DNA of 53,676 bases from Acidimicrobiaceae bacterium (GTDB lineage Bacteria > Actinomycetota > Acidimicrobiia > Acidimicrobiales > Aldehydirespiratoraceae), in assembly GCA_028820455.1 (NCBI GenBank), contig JAPPJC010000053.1:1-53676 (forward strand). The letters are read 5' to 3'. The translations under genes and the position numbers were made by a program. This document shows positions 1-7,765 of the stretch, piece by piece. Position 1 is the stretch's first letter; every line of letters starts with the position of its first letter. The notes under the pieces are model-generated. The model was not told the DNA's origin and made no database searches. It saw only the letters and a list, made by a program, of their open reading frames with translations.

Positions 1-2
1 CT

Positions 3-1541
3 TCTCCTACTTCTGTTGCTAATCCTCCCATTGAGGTTTCTAAGAGGCCGTGGATTTCCGACGGTTGCGACGGATGCACGCCCACCCATTACGAAGAATT
101 AGACGGCACCAATCGTAGATGGTGGCGCGAGCATCTTACTGGTAGCGACATAACCCAATCCGAATACAACACCCGCACCACCGCGTGGAGTAATTACGAC
201 TGGTACACAAACAGTATTAATGTTTGTAACGGGGACTCACTCTGTGAAGCTGGAGTTGCACCTGTCTACTCGATGCCGTCTTACCCGCAGCCCTATAGAG
301 TGCCTCGAGGTATCACTTGTACTAGTAGCCCAAATGGTTATGATACTGCCTCTCCTGGTGCGGCGATAACCAGCGTATCATATACTTGGCCACCAGACCC
401 ACCTGGAATATCTTGCAGTGTGAGTGGTGCTAGCACCTCAGAAGGGCTAGGCAGTGAAACTCACGATGAGTATCATGTTTGGAACAGTTGGAGCCCGCCG
501 CTGCCCACTCCCTACCCGCCTGTGGATCCTCCCCGCAGCTACCCTCATGGTATACCCCGAGACAGCACCACGGCTTATACTCCCGCACCAACAGATCCCC
601 TCGATCCCACTAAGCGACTAGACCCCGGAGCAGGCACTCCACCCACAGACACAGCCGACAACGGACACTGCATCAAATGGGGGCCTTGGGTGGTAAAACC
701 CGCCCGTAAAGCCTGGCAACCCATAGACTTCAGCAACAGCTCCAACCCGATCTACGATTTTAGTATCACCGGCAGCACTAACATAGGCGCGCCCTACCGC
801 GGGCCTAACACGCATATGCAATCCGTAGCCGCGGACTCCACCAACGCAGCCAACTATAAAGCCGGTGACCTAAACCATATGAGCCCCGATGTCCCAGCAG
901 CCACCATAAATCTCACCGGAGGCTGGGCATCAGGCGTATCACCACCGTCTCATTGGCTATCAGACCCGCTAGACCCATATGACACTGAAAGCCACCCCAG
1001 AAGTAGCAGTGCCGATCACGGCCCCGACTCTCTAGGCCCCTACGGTTCTGCCTCAGTACCACCAAGAGGTGCCTTCAACGAAAACGAGTTCCACCCCGAC
1101 TACAAACCAAATACCAACAACTTAGACAACTCGCCACTCACACTAGTGACCAAACTCACACTTCCCCTCATCATCCCACCCACAGAACACATCGGCTACG
1201 CTAGTGACCACTGGCCGCGCTATGTGATGGTAGACCCCGCACCCCTGCACGAACTCTGCGACTTCATGGGATTCAAACTCGCCAACGTGGCAATACTAGC
1301 ACCCGCGGGGGGACTGATAGCGGATCAATGGTTCCTGCCACGCCAAACAGGCAACAACCCCACAATAGAAATACAAGGCAGCATAACAGTCAAACACCGC
1401 GGACTATTCGCACGCAGCGACACCAACGGCAACCTCACAACCGGCTACCGCAAACACTTCACCCACCCCACCGACTTCGAACAAGGCACCACAACCTGGT
1501 GGCCAGATATCAAACAAAACCACTGGACACCCCAACCCTAA
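3..1541 (+). CDS. Hypothetical proline-rich protein, 5'-truncated by the window edge
   Basis: The frame is open from base 3 to the TAA at 1539-1541, so the true start lies outside the window and at least 512 residues are visible. I do not recognise the family. The visible part is rich in Pro, Thr, Ser, Asn, Trp and Tyr, has scattered Cys, and has no transmembrane segment or sorting signal. That composition suggests an exported or surface protein, but the N-terminus that would carry a signal peptide is missing. The last 130 codons shift to a C- and A-rich codon usage. It is followed directly by a transposase relic on the other strand, so its 3' end may itself have been altered by insertion. 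Confidence 0.55.
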   Translation, partial: SPTSVANPPIEVSKRPWISDGCDGCTPTHYEELDGTNRRWWREHLTGSDITQSEYNTRTTAWSNYDWYTNSINVCNGDSLCEAGVAPVYSMPSYPQPYRVPRGITCTSSPNGYDTASPGAAITSVSYTWPPDPPGISCSVSGASTSEGLGSETHDEYHVWNSWSPPLPTPYPPVDPPRSYPHGIPRDSTTAYTPAPTDPLDPTKRLDPGAGTPPTDTADNGHCIKWGPWVVKPARKAWQPIDFSNSSNPIYDFSITGSTNIGAPYRGPNTHMQSVAADSTNAANYKAGDLNHMSPDVPAATINLTGGWASGVSPPSHWLSDPLDPYDTESHPRSSSADHGPDSLGPYGSASVPPRGAFNENEFHPDYKPNTNNLDNSPLTLVTKLTLPLIIPPTEHIGYASDHWPRYVMVDPAPLHELCDFMGFKLANVAILAPAGGLIADQWFLPRQTGNNPTIEIQGSITVKHRGLFARSDTNGNLTTGYRKHFTHPTDFEQGTTTWWPDIKQNHWTPQP

Positions 1542-1549
1542 CCAACCAA

Positions 1550-2191
1550 CTAGGTGTGTGTTTCGCATGGGTTGTATCCGATAGTGGATGCGGGGGTGGC
1601 CCTTTTGAGTGTGTTGTAGGTTTTGTGGTGATTGTAGTAGTGTTGGAAGCTTTTGTGGGTTGTTGTGTGTTGTGTTTGTGAGGCCCAGTTTCGTGTGTAG
1701 GCTTATTCTTCGAGCAAAGTCCGGTGGAAGCGTTCGACTTTGCCGTTGGTCTTGTGGACGATAAAGCCGGGTACGCTTGTGCCGGTGATTCGCATGGCTT
1801 CACACCACTGGTGGCTGCGGTAGCAGCCACCGTTTTCGGTGAGTACCTGCTTGATGGTCACACCGCGTTTCGCAAACCAGTCGTGGACTCGTTTGCAGGG
1901 ATTTCTGCTGGGGGTGCGGCCTATGTCATCTACGAGAACTCTGCGAGTAAGCGACCCGACTGTGACCTGTTGACAGTGCTGTGGGGTGTAAACGTATCCG
2001 ACACGCTGTCGGGGGTTTGTATCGCCGCGTCCGTGGACTCTCCAGCCTCCACCATCTGGAATAGAAGCTAGTTTTTTGAAGTCTACATGAACAAGTTCGC
2101 CTGGCCGGTCACGTACACCCGGATGTGTAGCGATCACGCCACTTGCGCTGGTGTTTTGACGCTGACCTAGAACCGCTCGGCAGTTGAACAC
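1550..2191 (-). pseudogene. Decayed IS481-family transposase (DDE integrase core)
   Basis: The minus strand encodes an rve/DDE core typical of IS481-family elements: RPGELVHVDFKKL with the first Asp, then PDGGGWRVHGR, LTENGGCYRS and TNGKVERFHRTLLEE. The usual second Asp in LTDN is Glu, and the middle stretch that normally reads VDDHSRLAY is scrambled. After LLEE the family's Trp codon is a TAA stop. Beyond it the same frame continues as AYTRNWASQ through HHKTYNTLKRATPAS to a TAG at 1550, which matches the usual C-terminus. The N-terminal helix-turn-helix part is not recognisable. It is inactive. No terminal inverted repeats could be defined. Confidence 0.8.
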
Positions 2192-2630
2192 TTCCGTTGC
2201 GCGGCTTGTCCATCACAGCGGTTGTGAAGAACTCGCTGACTTGAGAATGCAAACGATCGCAACATTCTAAAATCCATTTCGCGTCACACTCGGGAATCTC
2301 GTCTTCGTCACACCATGAGGAATCAGAATCCAACAAAAAGAAACATCCAGGTGAAGGTGGATTGTTGCGACGAGTAGCACCTTTGAGATTGACGGCGTAG
2401 CCATCTTGCGGCCCCATATCGGACTGCCAAAGTTATAGTAGGATCAGCTGTGCTATATTGCACTATTCCCTGCCACTGCTGTAACCGCATATCCGACGGG
2501 AGGGGTAGCGGACCTCCAGCAGGGTCAAGGCCAGAGGAGGATTGCGAAATAGGTGCTTGATGGCCGCCGCTTGATTGTTGACAACCAGAAGTGTAGTCTA
2601 CAAGAAGCCTGATATGACTACATCAAGTAG
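2192..2630. other. Intergenic remnant between the IS481 relic and the SDR relic
   Basis: No convincing gene is seen here. A minus-strand frame (2109-2417) overlaps the transposase relic but looks like no known protein. The stretch probably contains the lost N-terminal part or the end of the insertion element. Confidence 0.4.
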
Positions 2631-3128
2631 CAGTTAAAATCTTCGTCTCCTTTAAGCAACAATTCGTCTATGGGAGGTAAAATCTTTTTTCCTTTGGGAG
2701 CCTGGTACCATGCGACCAAACATGCCCTCGAGGTCTGGTCGGATTGTCTGCGCATTGAGGTCGCGCCCTTCAACATCCAAGTCGTTCTGATTGAATCGGG
2801 TGTCGTGAAAACCGATTTCTACGAAGTATTCAGTGCCCAGCTGAAAAAGTATGACTGCGAGGACACCGCGTACAGAGCTCTGTGAGAATCGTACATCAAG
2901 ATGGGCGACGACCCGAATGTCGCGGCTCGCGGCACCGACTCCAAAGTGCTCGCCGAGGTGTATGTCGAAGCCGCGACCACCGATAAGCCCCGTCGGAGGT
3001 ACGCCAAAGGAGCGATGCCACGACCTTTGATGTTTACAAAGAAGTGGCTGGGCGACAGAACCTACAAGCTTATGTTACGCCGCTTATTCCGAGACTGCTT
3101 TTACAGTAGACTCGGGAAAAGAGGATGA
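2631..3128 (+). pseudogene. Short-chain dehydrogenase/reductase fragment with in-frame stop
   Basis: The frame opens after a stop at 2628-2630. Its first recognisable residues, NNSSMGGKI, correspond to the catalytic Ser region of SDR proteins. They are followed by WYHATKHALE (the YxxxK catalytic pair) and the substrate-side helix FNIQVVLIESG. A TGA at 2883-2885 interrupts the frame. The same frame resumes with DPNVAARGTDSKV and KWLGDRTYK, typical of the C-terminal part of this family. The N-terminal Rossmann half with the TGxxxGxG motif is absent. Other genes here use TGA as a stop, so recoding is unlikely and this is a dead fragment. Confidence 0.75.
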
Positions 3129-3480
3129 TCTGATTCAATGACAGGCACCGGGATGATGTAGTAAGGTCAAGACTATACAGTCCCCTACACGTTTGCAATA
3201 AGACAGCGACACCTCACCCTTACAACAGATTCATAACGTCTTCTTCCGGCAGCGGAGAATGCACTTCCTAAGATGGGGTCATAGCATCTGAAATCGCGTA
3301 ACAACCACATAGCCATGCTATCTTGGTACTGTGACCACTCTTACAACATCAGCTGCCAGTAAAGTATCCGAACTGATAGCCGTTGAAACCGAAGATGGTT
3401 TGGCTTTCACGGGTGTCGGTGAGCTGACGACCTAGCCGACAAAGATCCAGAATCCTAGCCGATAACAGGCCGGAACAAAT
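3129..3480. other. Intergenic stretch with one short possible ORF (3331-3435)
   Basis: No full gene is seen. A 34-codon frame starts at GTG 3331 and ends at TAG 3433-3435. Its end (SELIAVETEDGLAFTG) resembles a second short frame at 4386-4472 (TELASAGSDDGLALF) upstream of the next DUF2510 gene. The upstream regions of the two paralogues therefore appear to have been duplicated together. Confidence 0.35.
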
Positions 3481-4209
3481 ATGCGTGATTCAAACAAAAG
3501 ACCACCGGGATGGTATGTAGACCCTAAGAACTCTAAACAGTGGCGTTACTGGGATGGTGGTAGGTGGACCAACCACTACGAGCCACGTGACCCTCAATTC
3601 CCCGACCTGGCTCCGATCAGACTACCGAGTCTATCCCAAGACCGCGACCCACCACCTAAACCCAGAACCTCACCCCAAAAGACCGAAAACAATAAGACCA
3701 CGACATCCTCACCCCCATACCCCGTAAAAGCAACAAAAGAAGCCAAACCGAAAACAGGACCACCAACCACAAAAGCAACACCTTCTGAAACACCTCTTGC
3801 CACAAAAGCAGCTTCATCGACTGTTGTCCCGAAAACGACCACGTCTTCAGTACCATCAGAAACCCACAAACAACCAGGATGGCATGCAGACACGCAAGAT
3901 GGCAGCCAATGGCTTTACTGGAATGGCTCAGAATGGGTTGAATCTCGTTCTCCCCAACAATCACATGAGGCTGAGCATGAAACTCCGCCTGGTAGTTCCC
4001 AATCCGCCGCAATCAAGAAAACCCTAAACTGGAGAACACCGCAGGGGTTTGTCCAATGGTGGCAATCTCTGAAGCCTAGCGAGAGAATAGCAGTTGCAAT
4101 TTGTGCCTCGATAATCTTCATCAGCTTGTGGTTCGAGCCGTTCCTTTTCGTCACCATCGTTCTGGCTAGCGCGACGATTGGAATGTTCTATCGGCGATCC
4201 CATCGTTAA
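3481..4209 (+). CDS. DUF2510 membrane protein, copy 1
   Basis: A 242-residue protein with two DUF2510 modules, short Trp-rich domains common in actinobacterial membrane proteins. The first (about residues 8-36) contains GWYVDPKNSKQWRYWDG, and the second (about 133-160) contains GWHADTQDGSQWLYWNG. A low-complexity Pro/Thr/Lys linker separates them. Two adjacent hydrophobic segments (about 203-238) suggest a C-terminal membrane anchor, with the modules on one side of the membrane. The function of DUF2510 is not established. The next gene is a paralogue sharing an identical 159-bp block that includes the first module. Confidence 0.8.
   Translation: MRDSNKRPPGWYVDPKNSKQWRYWDGGRWTNHYEPRDPQFPDLAPIRLPSLSQDRDPPPKPRTSPQKTENNKTTTSSPPYPVKATKEAKPKTGPPTTKATPSETPLATKAASSTVVPKTTTSSVPSETHKQPGWHADTQDGSQWLYWNGSEWVESRSPQQSHEAEHETPPGSSQSAAIKKTLNWRTPQGFVQWWQSLKPSERIAVAICASIIFISLWFEPFLFVTIVLASATIGMFYRRSHR
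3505..3663 (+). repeat. 159-bp perfect duplication, copy 1 (partner 4515-4673)
   Basis: Bases 3505-3663 are identical to 4515-4673 at an offset of 1,010 bp. They cover the first DUF2510 module and the start of the linker. The sequence diverges abruptly on both sides, although both proteins continue with related but clearly different domains. The pattern suggests recent gene conversion or a recent partial duplication. Confidence 0.95.
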
Positions 4210-4236
4210 AATCAACAGCTCTGTCAAGCCTGTTAG

Positions 4237-4343
4237 GTTGGATATTTCAGGCGGTTACCAGACGGAATGTGTGAGAGCAACATTGTAAGATCGCTGTTTC
4301 GGGTGGGAGTTGGATATTTTGAATGGTTGCCAACCAAAATGTG
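4237..4343. repeat. Diverged direct-repeat pair, 35 bp each, 37-bp insert (period 72)
   Basis: Copies lie at 4237-4271 and 4309-4343. Both begin GTTGGATATTT and end AATGTG. 25 of 35 positions match, and nine of the ten differences are transitions. The unique insert is 4272-4308. The geometry is the same as the other paired repeats in this window, but the copies are older and lie between genes. Confidence 0.7.
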
Positions 4344-4493
4344 CAGCTTGTTCGCTAAAATATGCAACTGAGAGAAAGACGACAGATGACTGAACTTGCC
4401 TCCGCTGGATCTGACGATGGTCTGGCTTTGTTCGTGTCGATAGCCCACCCTGAATACTGTCTGGGATTCTAACCTCTTAGTGGTGACCTGGAA

Positions 4494-5138
4494 ATGGGCA
4501 ATTCGAAAAAATCGCCGGGATGGTATGTAGACCCTAAGAACTCTAAACAGTGGCGTTACTGGGATGGTGGTAGGTGGACCAACCACTACGAGCCACGTGA
4601 CCCTCAATTCCCCGACCTGGCTCCGATCAGACTACCGAGTCTATCCCAAGACCGCGACCCACCACCTAAACCCGCATTCTCACACCTCACCACACCCACA
4701 ACAGAATCCCCCAAGCCGAAAACAACAAAAGAGCCCAACCCAAAGACATCCTCGCACTCTACCGCATCCTCATCCGCAAATACAGACTTCGCCACAACAA
4801 GACCCGCAAACACACCCACAACAACTGTGGATCCAACCAGCGATCGCGCCTTGCGATCATCAGCATCTGCGTGGCAGCCGGGATGGTATGCAGATCCCCA
4901 AGACAACAGGCAATGGCGTTACTGGGACGGCACAGAATGGACTGAGTCTCGTTCTCCCCGTCGACGCGAGACTAGGCATGAAACTCTGCCTGGCAACGCT
5001 TCACAACCTCCATATTCGCCAAACCCCGCACTTATACTGTTCGTTCTCGGAGCTGTTGGCGCAGTGATACTACTCGTTGTCACTGATTCTTTGCACTTAC
5101 TTGGAGCCTTACTAGCCTTTATCTTTGCACTTCTCTAG
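4494..5138 (+). CDS. DUF2510 membrane protein, copy 2
   Basis: A 214-residue paralogue of the preceding gene. The DUF2510 modules are at about residues 6-34 (GWYVDPKNSKQWRYWDG) and 125-153 (GWYADPQDNRQWRYWDG), separated by a Thr/Pro/Ser-rich linker. A C-terminal hydrophobic stretch (about 180-213) is long enough for one hairpin or one long transmembrane segment and ends within a few residues of the stop. The start at ATG 4494 places the first module near the N-terminus, as in copy 1. The linkers of the two copies differ completely although the first modules are identical in DNA. The role is unknown. Confidence 0.8.
   Translation: MGNSKKSPGWYVDPKNSKQWRYWDGGRWTNHYEPRDPQFPDLAPIRLPSLSQDRDPPPKPAFSHLTTPTTESPKPKTTKEPNPKTSSHSTASSSANTDFATTRPANTPTTTVDPTSDRALRSSASAWQPGWYADPQDNRQWRYWDGTEWTESRSPRRRETRHETLPGNASQPPYSPNPALILFVLGAVGAVILLVVTDSLHLLGALLAFIFALL
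4515..4673 (+). repeat. 159-bp perfect duplication, copy 2 (partner 3505-3663)
   Basis: Identical to 3505-3663; see that entry. Confidence 0.95.
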
Positions 5139-5311
5139 CGGATGTCATCGGTTGATCATATCGGCGTTGGCTTGGTGGTTTTTCACATGAATGTACCATT
5201 TCAGGCTGTCGTTCAAATTGGGCTCGGAGTCTTCTGTACTGCCATTACAAACTGCACGCTGAGGGCTTGTTCGCAGGCATGGTCTGCAACTGGTGACATT
5301 GTCGGTGACAT

Positions 5312-5337
5312 CGACGAAGCCATCGGTGGCTTCGTCG
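5312..5337. terminator. Strong hairpin between a DUF2510 gene and a convergent oxidase gene
   Basis: CGACGAAGCCA and its exact reverse complement TGGCTTCGTCG flank a TCGG loop, giving an 11-bp perfect stem. It sits between convergent genes, which fits a bidirectional terminator. No long T run follows on either strand, so an intrinsic terminator is not certain. Confidence 0.5.
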
Positions 5338-5384
5338 GCGGCTGAACTTCTTCCTGTTGACCGGTCATCAGTCAACAAACCTTT

Positions 5385-6680
5385 TTAGGTGACTGTCAGT
5401 GGGTGCGGTAGTGGTTGGTTGAAGAGGTAGCCTTTACGGTTGAAGGGGATGAAATCCGGTTGGGTGTTACCCGTTGTGTCTGTGGCGCGGGTTGTCAGCG
5501 TGTGCTCTCCTAGGGTGGCCACCCAAGTGAACTCGAAGCGTGTCCATGAGTGCTGGTGTAGCGGTTTGTGCAGGTCTGCTAGGTTCCAGGTTGCTCCCGA
5601 GTTGTCGCTCCATTCGACTTCGGTGATCGGGTGCGGGGAATGGGCGAAACCGTGGATGCGGTGACTTCCAGCTGTTAGTTGTGTCGGCCAGGGCAAGGCC
5701 AGGGCACTCTTTATCACTTGTGTGGTGATCACCGTACCGTCGGCTCGACCTTCTGAGGGGTAGTTGTCACCGGCCAGTACGTAAGATGTCGTATTGTTGC
5801 GTGTCCAGAGTTGTTCTGAAGACACGACTATTCGTCCTACCCATTTGATCCAGGAACTTCCGACCCATCCCGGTACCACAGCACGCAGAGGGAAACCGTG
5901 GTCTTCAGGTAGGGTTTCACCGTTGAGGGAATATGCCAGCAAAGTGTCGGGGTGCATCGCTTTATCGATCGGTATCACACGTCGGAACCCCCCTTCGGGT
6001 GAGTCTTTGTCCAAACCGACTAGCAGCACGCTGATAGCCTCGGAGGTTATCCCTGCCAGCTCGAGCACATTCCACAAAGACACACCTGTCCATTCACCGT
6101 TGCTCACAGCTCCCCGTTCCCATTGTGTGCCGGTGGCTGTTCGACCGTTGACTAGTTTGAACATGGCGCGCTGATTGCCAGCGCATTCCAAATAAGCGAT
6201 CACAGTTTTGCTGGGCATGTTCCGCAGGTCTTCATAGGACATCTCCAACGGATTCGACACCGCATCTCCCTGTACTGACAGACGCCAGGCCTCTGTGTCC
6301 AGGCCGATGCTCTTGGAGTTGTTGCGTACGAAGAACAGCCTGTTAGGAGTTGTTACGCCTTGCATGTTCTCAAGCCGAGCCTCCAGACCCCCAGAGCGCA
6401 CAATGAACGGATCCGAATCCTTGAACCAGGCCTGTCCCTCCGCTGCTGTCGTGTTCGAGACGGAGGCTTTCTCTGCTGCCGCCGTCGGATCGGGTAGCGT
6501 CTCACCGCTACAAGCTGCCAACACAGCAGCAGCACCTCCCGTGGAGAGTAACTTCAGATACTGTCTTCTGCTGATCCCTCTGCTACATGCGAGTGTCCAG
6601 ATCGGGTTGGTGATTTCGGATGTTCGTGTTCGTGTGGTGGTTTTAACATTTCGCACGACTGCATCTCTATCTCCGGGCAT
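5385..6680 (-). CDS. Sulfite-oxidase-family molybdopterin enzyme, Tat-exported
   Basis: A 431-residue protein of the sulfite oxidase family. A twin-arginine export signal (SRRQYLKLL, Arg38-Arg39) is followed by a hydrophobic run ending LAAC at Cys57, so it may be a Tat-exported lipoprotein. The catalytic domain has YLECAGNQR, whose Cys166 is the expected molybdenum ligand, and further family blocks include GVSLWNVLELAGI and SSWIKWVGRIVV. The last 100 residues look like the Mo-co dimerisation domain (SPHPITEVEWSDN, WVATLGEHTLTTRATD). No heme-binding domain is visible, so an external electron acceptor is needed. moaA, moaC and moeA at 38-41 kb could provide its cofactor. The substrate could be sulfite or another small oxidisable compound. 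The start at 6680 leaves a rather long 37-residue leader before the Arg pair. Confidence 0.88.
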   Translation of the reverse strand: MPGDRDAVVRNVKTTTRTRTSEITNPIWTLACSRGISRRQYLKLLSTGGAAAVLAACSGETLPDPTAAAEKASVSNTTAAEGQAWFKDSDPFIVRSGGLEARLENMQGVTTPNRLFFVRNNSKSIGLDTEAWRLSVQGDAVSNPLEMSYEDLRNMPSKTVIAYLECAGNQRAMFKLVNGRTATGTQWERGAVSNGEWTGVSLWNVLELAGITSEAISVLLVGLDKDSPEGGFRRVIPIDKAMHPDTLLAYSLNGETLPEDHGFPLRAVVPGWVGSSWIKWVGRIVVSSEQLWTRNNTTSYVLAGDNYPSEGRADGTVITTQVIKSALALPWPTQLTAGSHRIHGFAHSPHPITEVEWSDNSGATWNLADLHKPLHQHSWTRFEFTWVATLGEHTLTTRATDTTGNTQPDFIPFNRKGYLFNQPLPHPLTVT

Positions 6681-6786
6681 TTCAAGATGATCCAGTCAGA
6701 GGGTTTCCATTTGAGGTCGGTTGATCATGCAGCTTTATAGTGGACTTGGCATTTCTGTTGAGGACTTGGCATTTCAAGGTCATCCA
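6676..6786. repeat. Short imperfect direct repeat at the start of the oxidase gene (period 92)
   Basis: A 19-bp sequence beginning ggcatttcaag occurs at 6676-6694, covering the oxidase start codon, and again at 6768-6786 with 17 of 19 matches. A 14-bp unit ggacttggcatttc is also tandemly repeated at 6742-6755 and 6762-6775. This resembles the longer paired repeats elsewhere but is weaker. Confidence 0.45.
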
Positions 6787-6883
6787 TTAAACCTATTATA
6801 ACATCTTGATTTCGACCCCAATCGAAGTGCACAATATCGAACACGACCGAGATTCGCATTGCTGCCAGGAACCAGAGATGATA

Positions 6884-7700
6884 TCACATGGTGTCTACGC
6901 TTCGGCGAAGTCTTCGCCAACCTCGCCCATCCAGACGTGATGCATTCAACTTGGTTATGTTATCCCCTCTCCCCGCCCGCATTCGTGATGGCATGACCAT
7001 ACTGCAATCGCATTGAAGGGCGTGGCTGACAGTCATTCGAATGTGAGGCTTGGGTGGTTGGCCGGATGATAGTAGAGTCTCGGATATGAGGTTTGAGTTC
7101 ACTTCGGGAAGGGGGCTCTGTAGATTGCGCATCGTACTTATCCCGAGGAGTCGATGCAGCAGCCCCGAATCTCGCAAGTAGAAGAGAAGCGATCTGGCCC
7201 GGCACTTGGCGATGTTCGCATGCCAAAGCGGAAACTGGCGCACAACCAAGGCGTCGCTCAGAACATCGACATAGCACTGCACAGTGGAAACCGACACGCC
7301 GATCGACCGGGCTATCGCAGCACCGTTCCACCTCTGACCGTGGCAGTGCGCCAGCATCGTCCAAAATCCCGCATTGTCGCTGCCGGGTAGAGGAACCCCA
7401 GACCGGCGAGGTTTCGTTCCAGGAATGTGGAGATGTAAAGATTCGAGAAGCTGCGCTAACATCGCTTCGCCGTCTCGTTCCAGGAATGTGGAGATGTAAT
7501 CGTCGCGTCAGGGGCCAGATGCTCTGTCACTGGCAGCGAGGAAAGATTCGGACAGGCCGTCTCGCAGCCACAGCTCGTCGATACGGACAGTACCCACGTC
7601 CGTCAGACGGAAGCCTCCTAAAGCAAGGTGGATCTGGAGTGTATGGGCACGGGCACGACCTCTTAGCTCCACAAGGCAGGAGTTGGTCGATGGGTTGAGC
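6884..7700 (-). pseudogene. Broken AAA-type ATPase with DUF4143 C-terminus
   Basis: Minus-strand pieces of one DUF4143-type ATPase can be joined across several lesions. The right-hand piece reads VGTVRIDELWLRDGLSE and SFLAASDRASGP, then TGA where the family has Trp, then [12 protein letters not shown]. There the gene is split by a 61-bp insertion (36 new bases plus a 25-bp duplication). A second YISTFLERN follows, then a frameshift near 7365, and then [15 protein letters not shown] and [14 protein letters not shown]. The N-terminal P-loop half is missing and the C-terminus fades out. Such ATPases are often mobile and multicopy. The exact edges are uncertain. Confidence 0.75.
7414..7499. repeat. 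Direct-repeat pair, 25 bp exact, 36-bp insert (period 61)
   Basis: Exact copies lie at 7414-7438 and 7475-7499 (beginning tcgttccagg), with unique sequence 7439-7474 between them. The repeat encodes the same YISTFLER stretch twice in the DUF4143 pseudogene. The ancestral gene must have had it once, so the insertion is a derived event. The period of 61 equals that of the pair at 30805-30894. Confidence 0.9.
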
Positions 7701-7765
7701 GTCTTGGTCGTGTCTGCGAAGTCCTCCTCGCCCAGGAGGCGGCAATCAAGCGGATCAAGTGTAGG

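Noticed and set aside
2109-2417. Minus-strand 102-residue frame
   Set aside because: It overlaps the transposase relic, has no recognisable motif and an odd composition. It is treated as a chance frame.
2883-2885. Recoded UGA in the SDR gene
   Set aside because: Many genes in the window end with TGA, no SECIS-like element is visible, and the N-terminal half of the enzyme is missing, so a pseudogene is simpler.
3331-3435. LPxTG-like sorting signal (GLAFTG)
   Set aside because: The motif lies in a 34-codon frame without a following hydrophobic segment or basic tail.
5142-5378. Two overlapping small frames on both strands after the second DUF2510 gene
   Set aside because: Neither shows a motif or a clear ribosome site, and the right end is occupied by an inverted repeat that keeps both strands open by chance.
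7093-7698. Plus-strand 201-residue frame
   Set aside because: It is the shadow of the DUF4143 pseudogene on the other strand.
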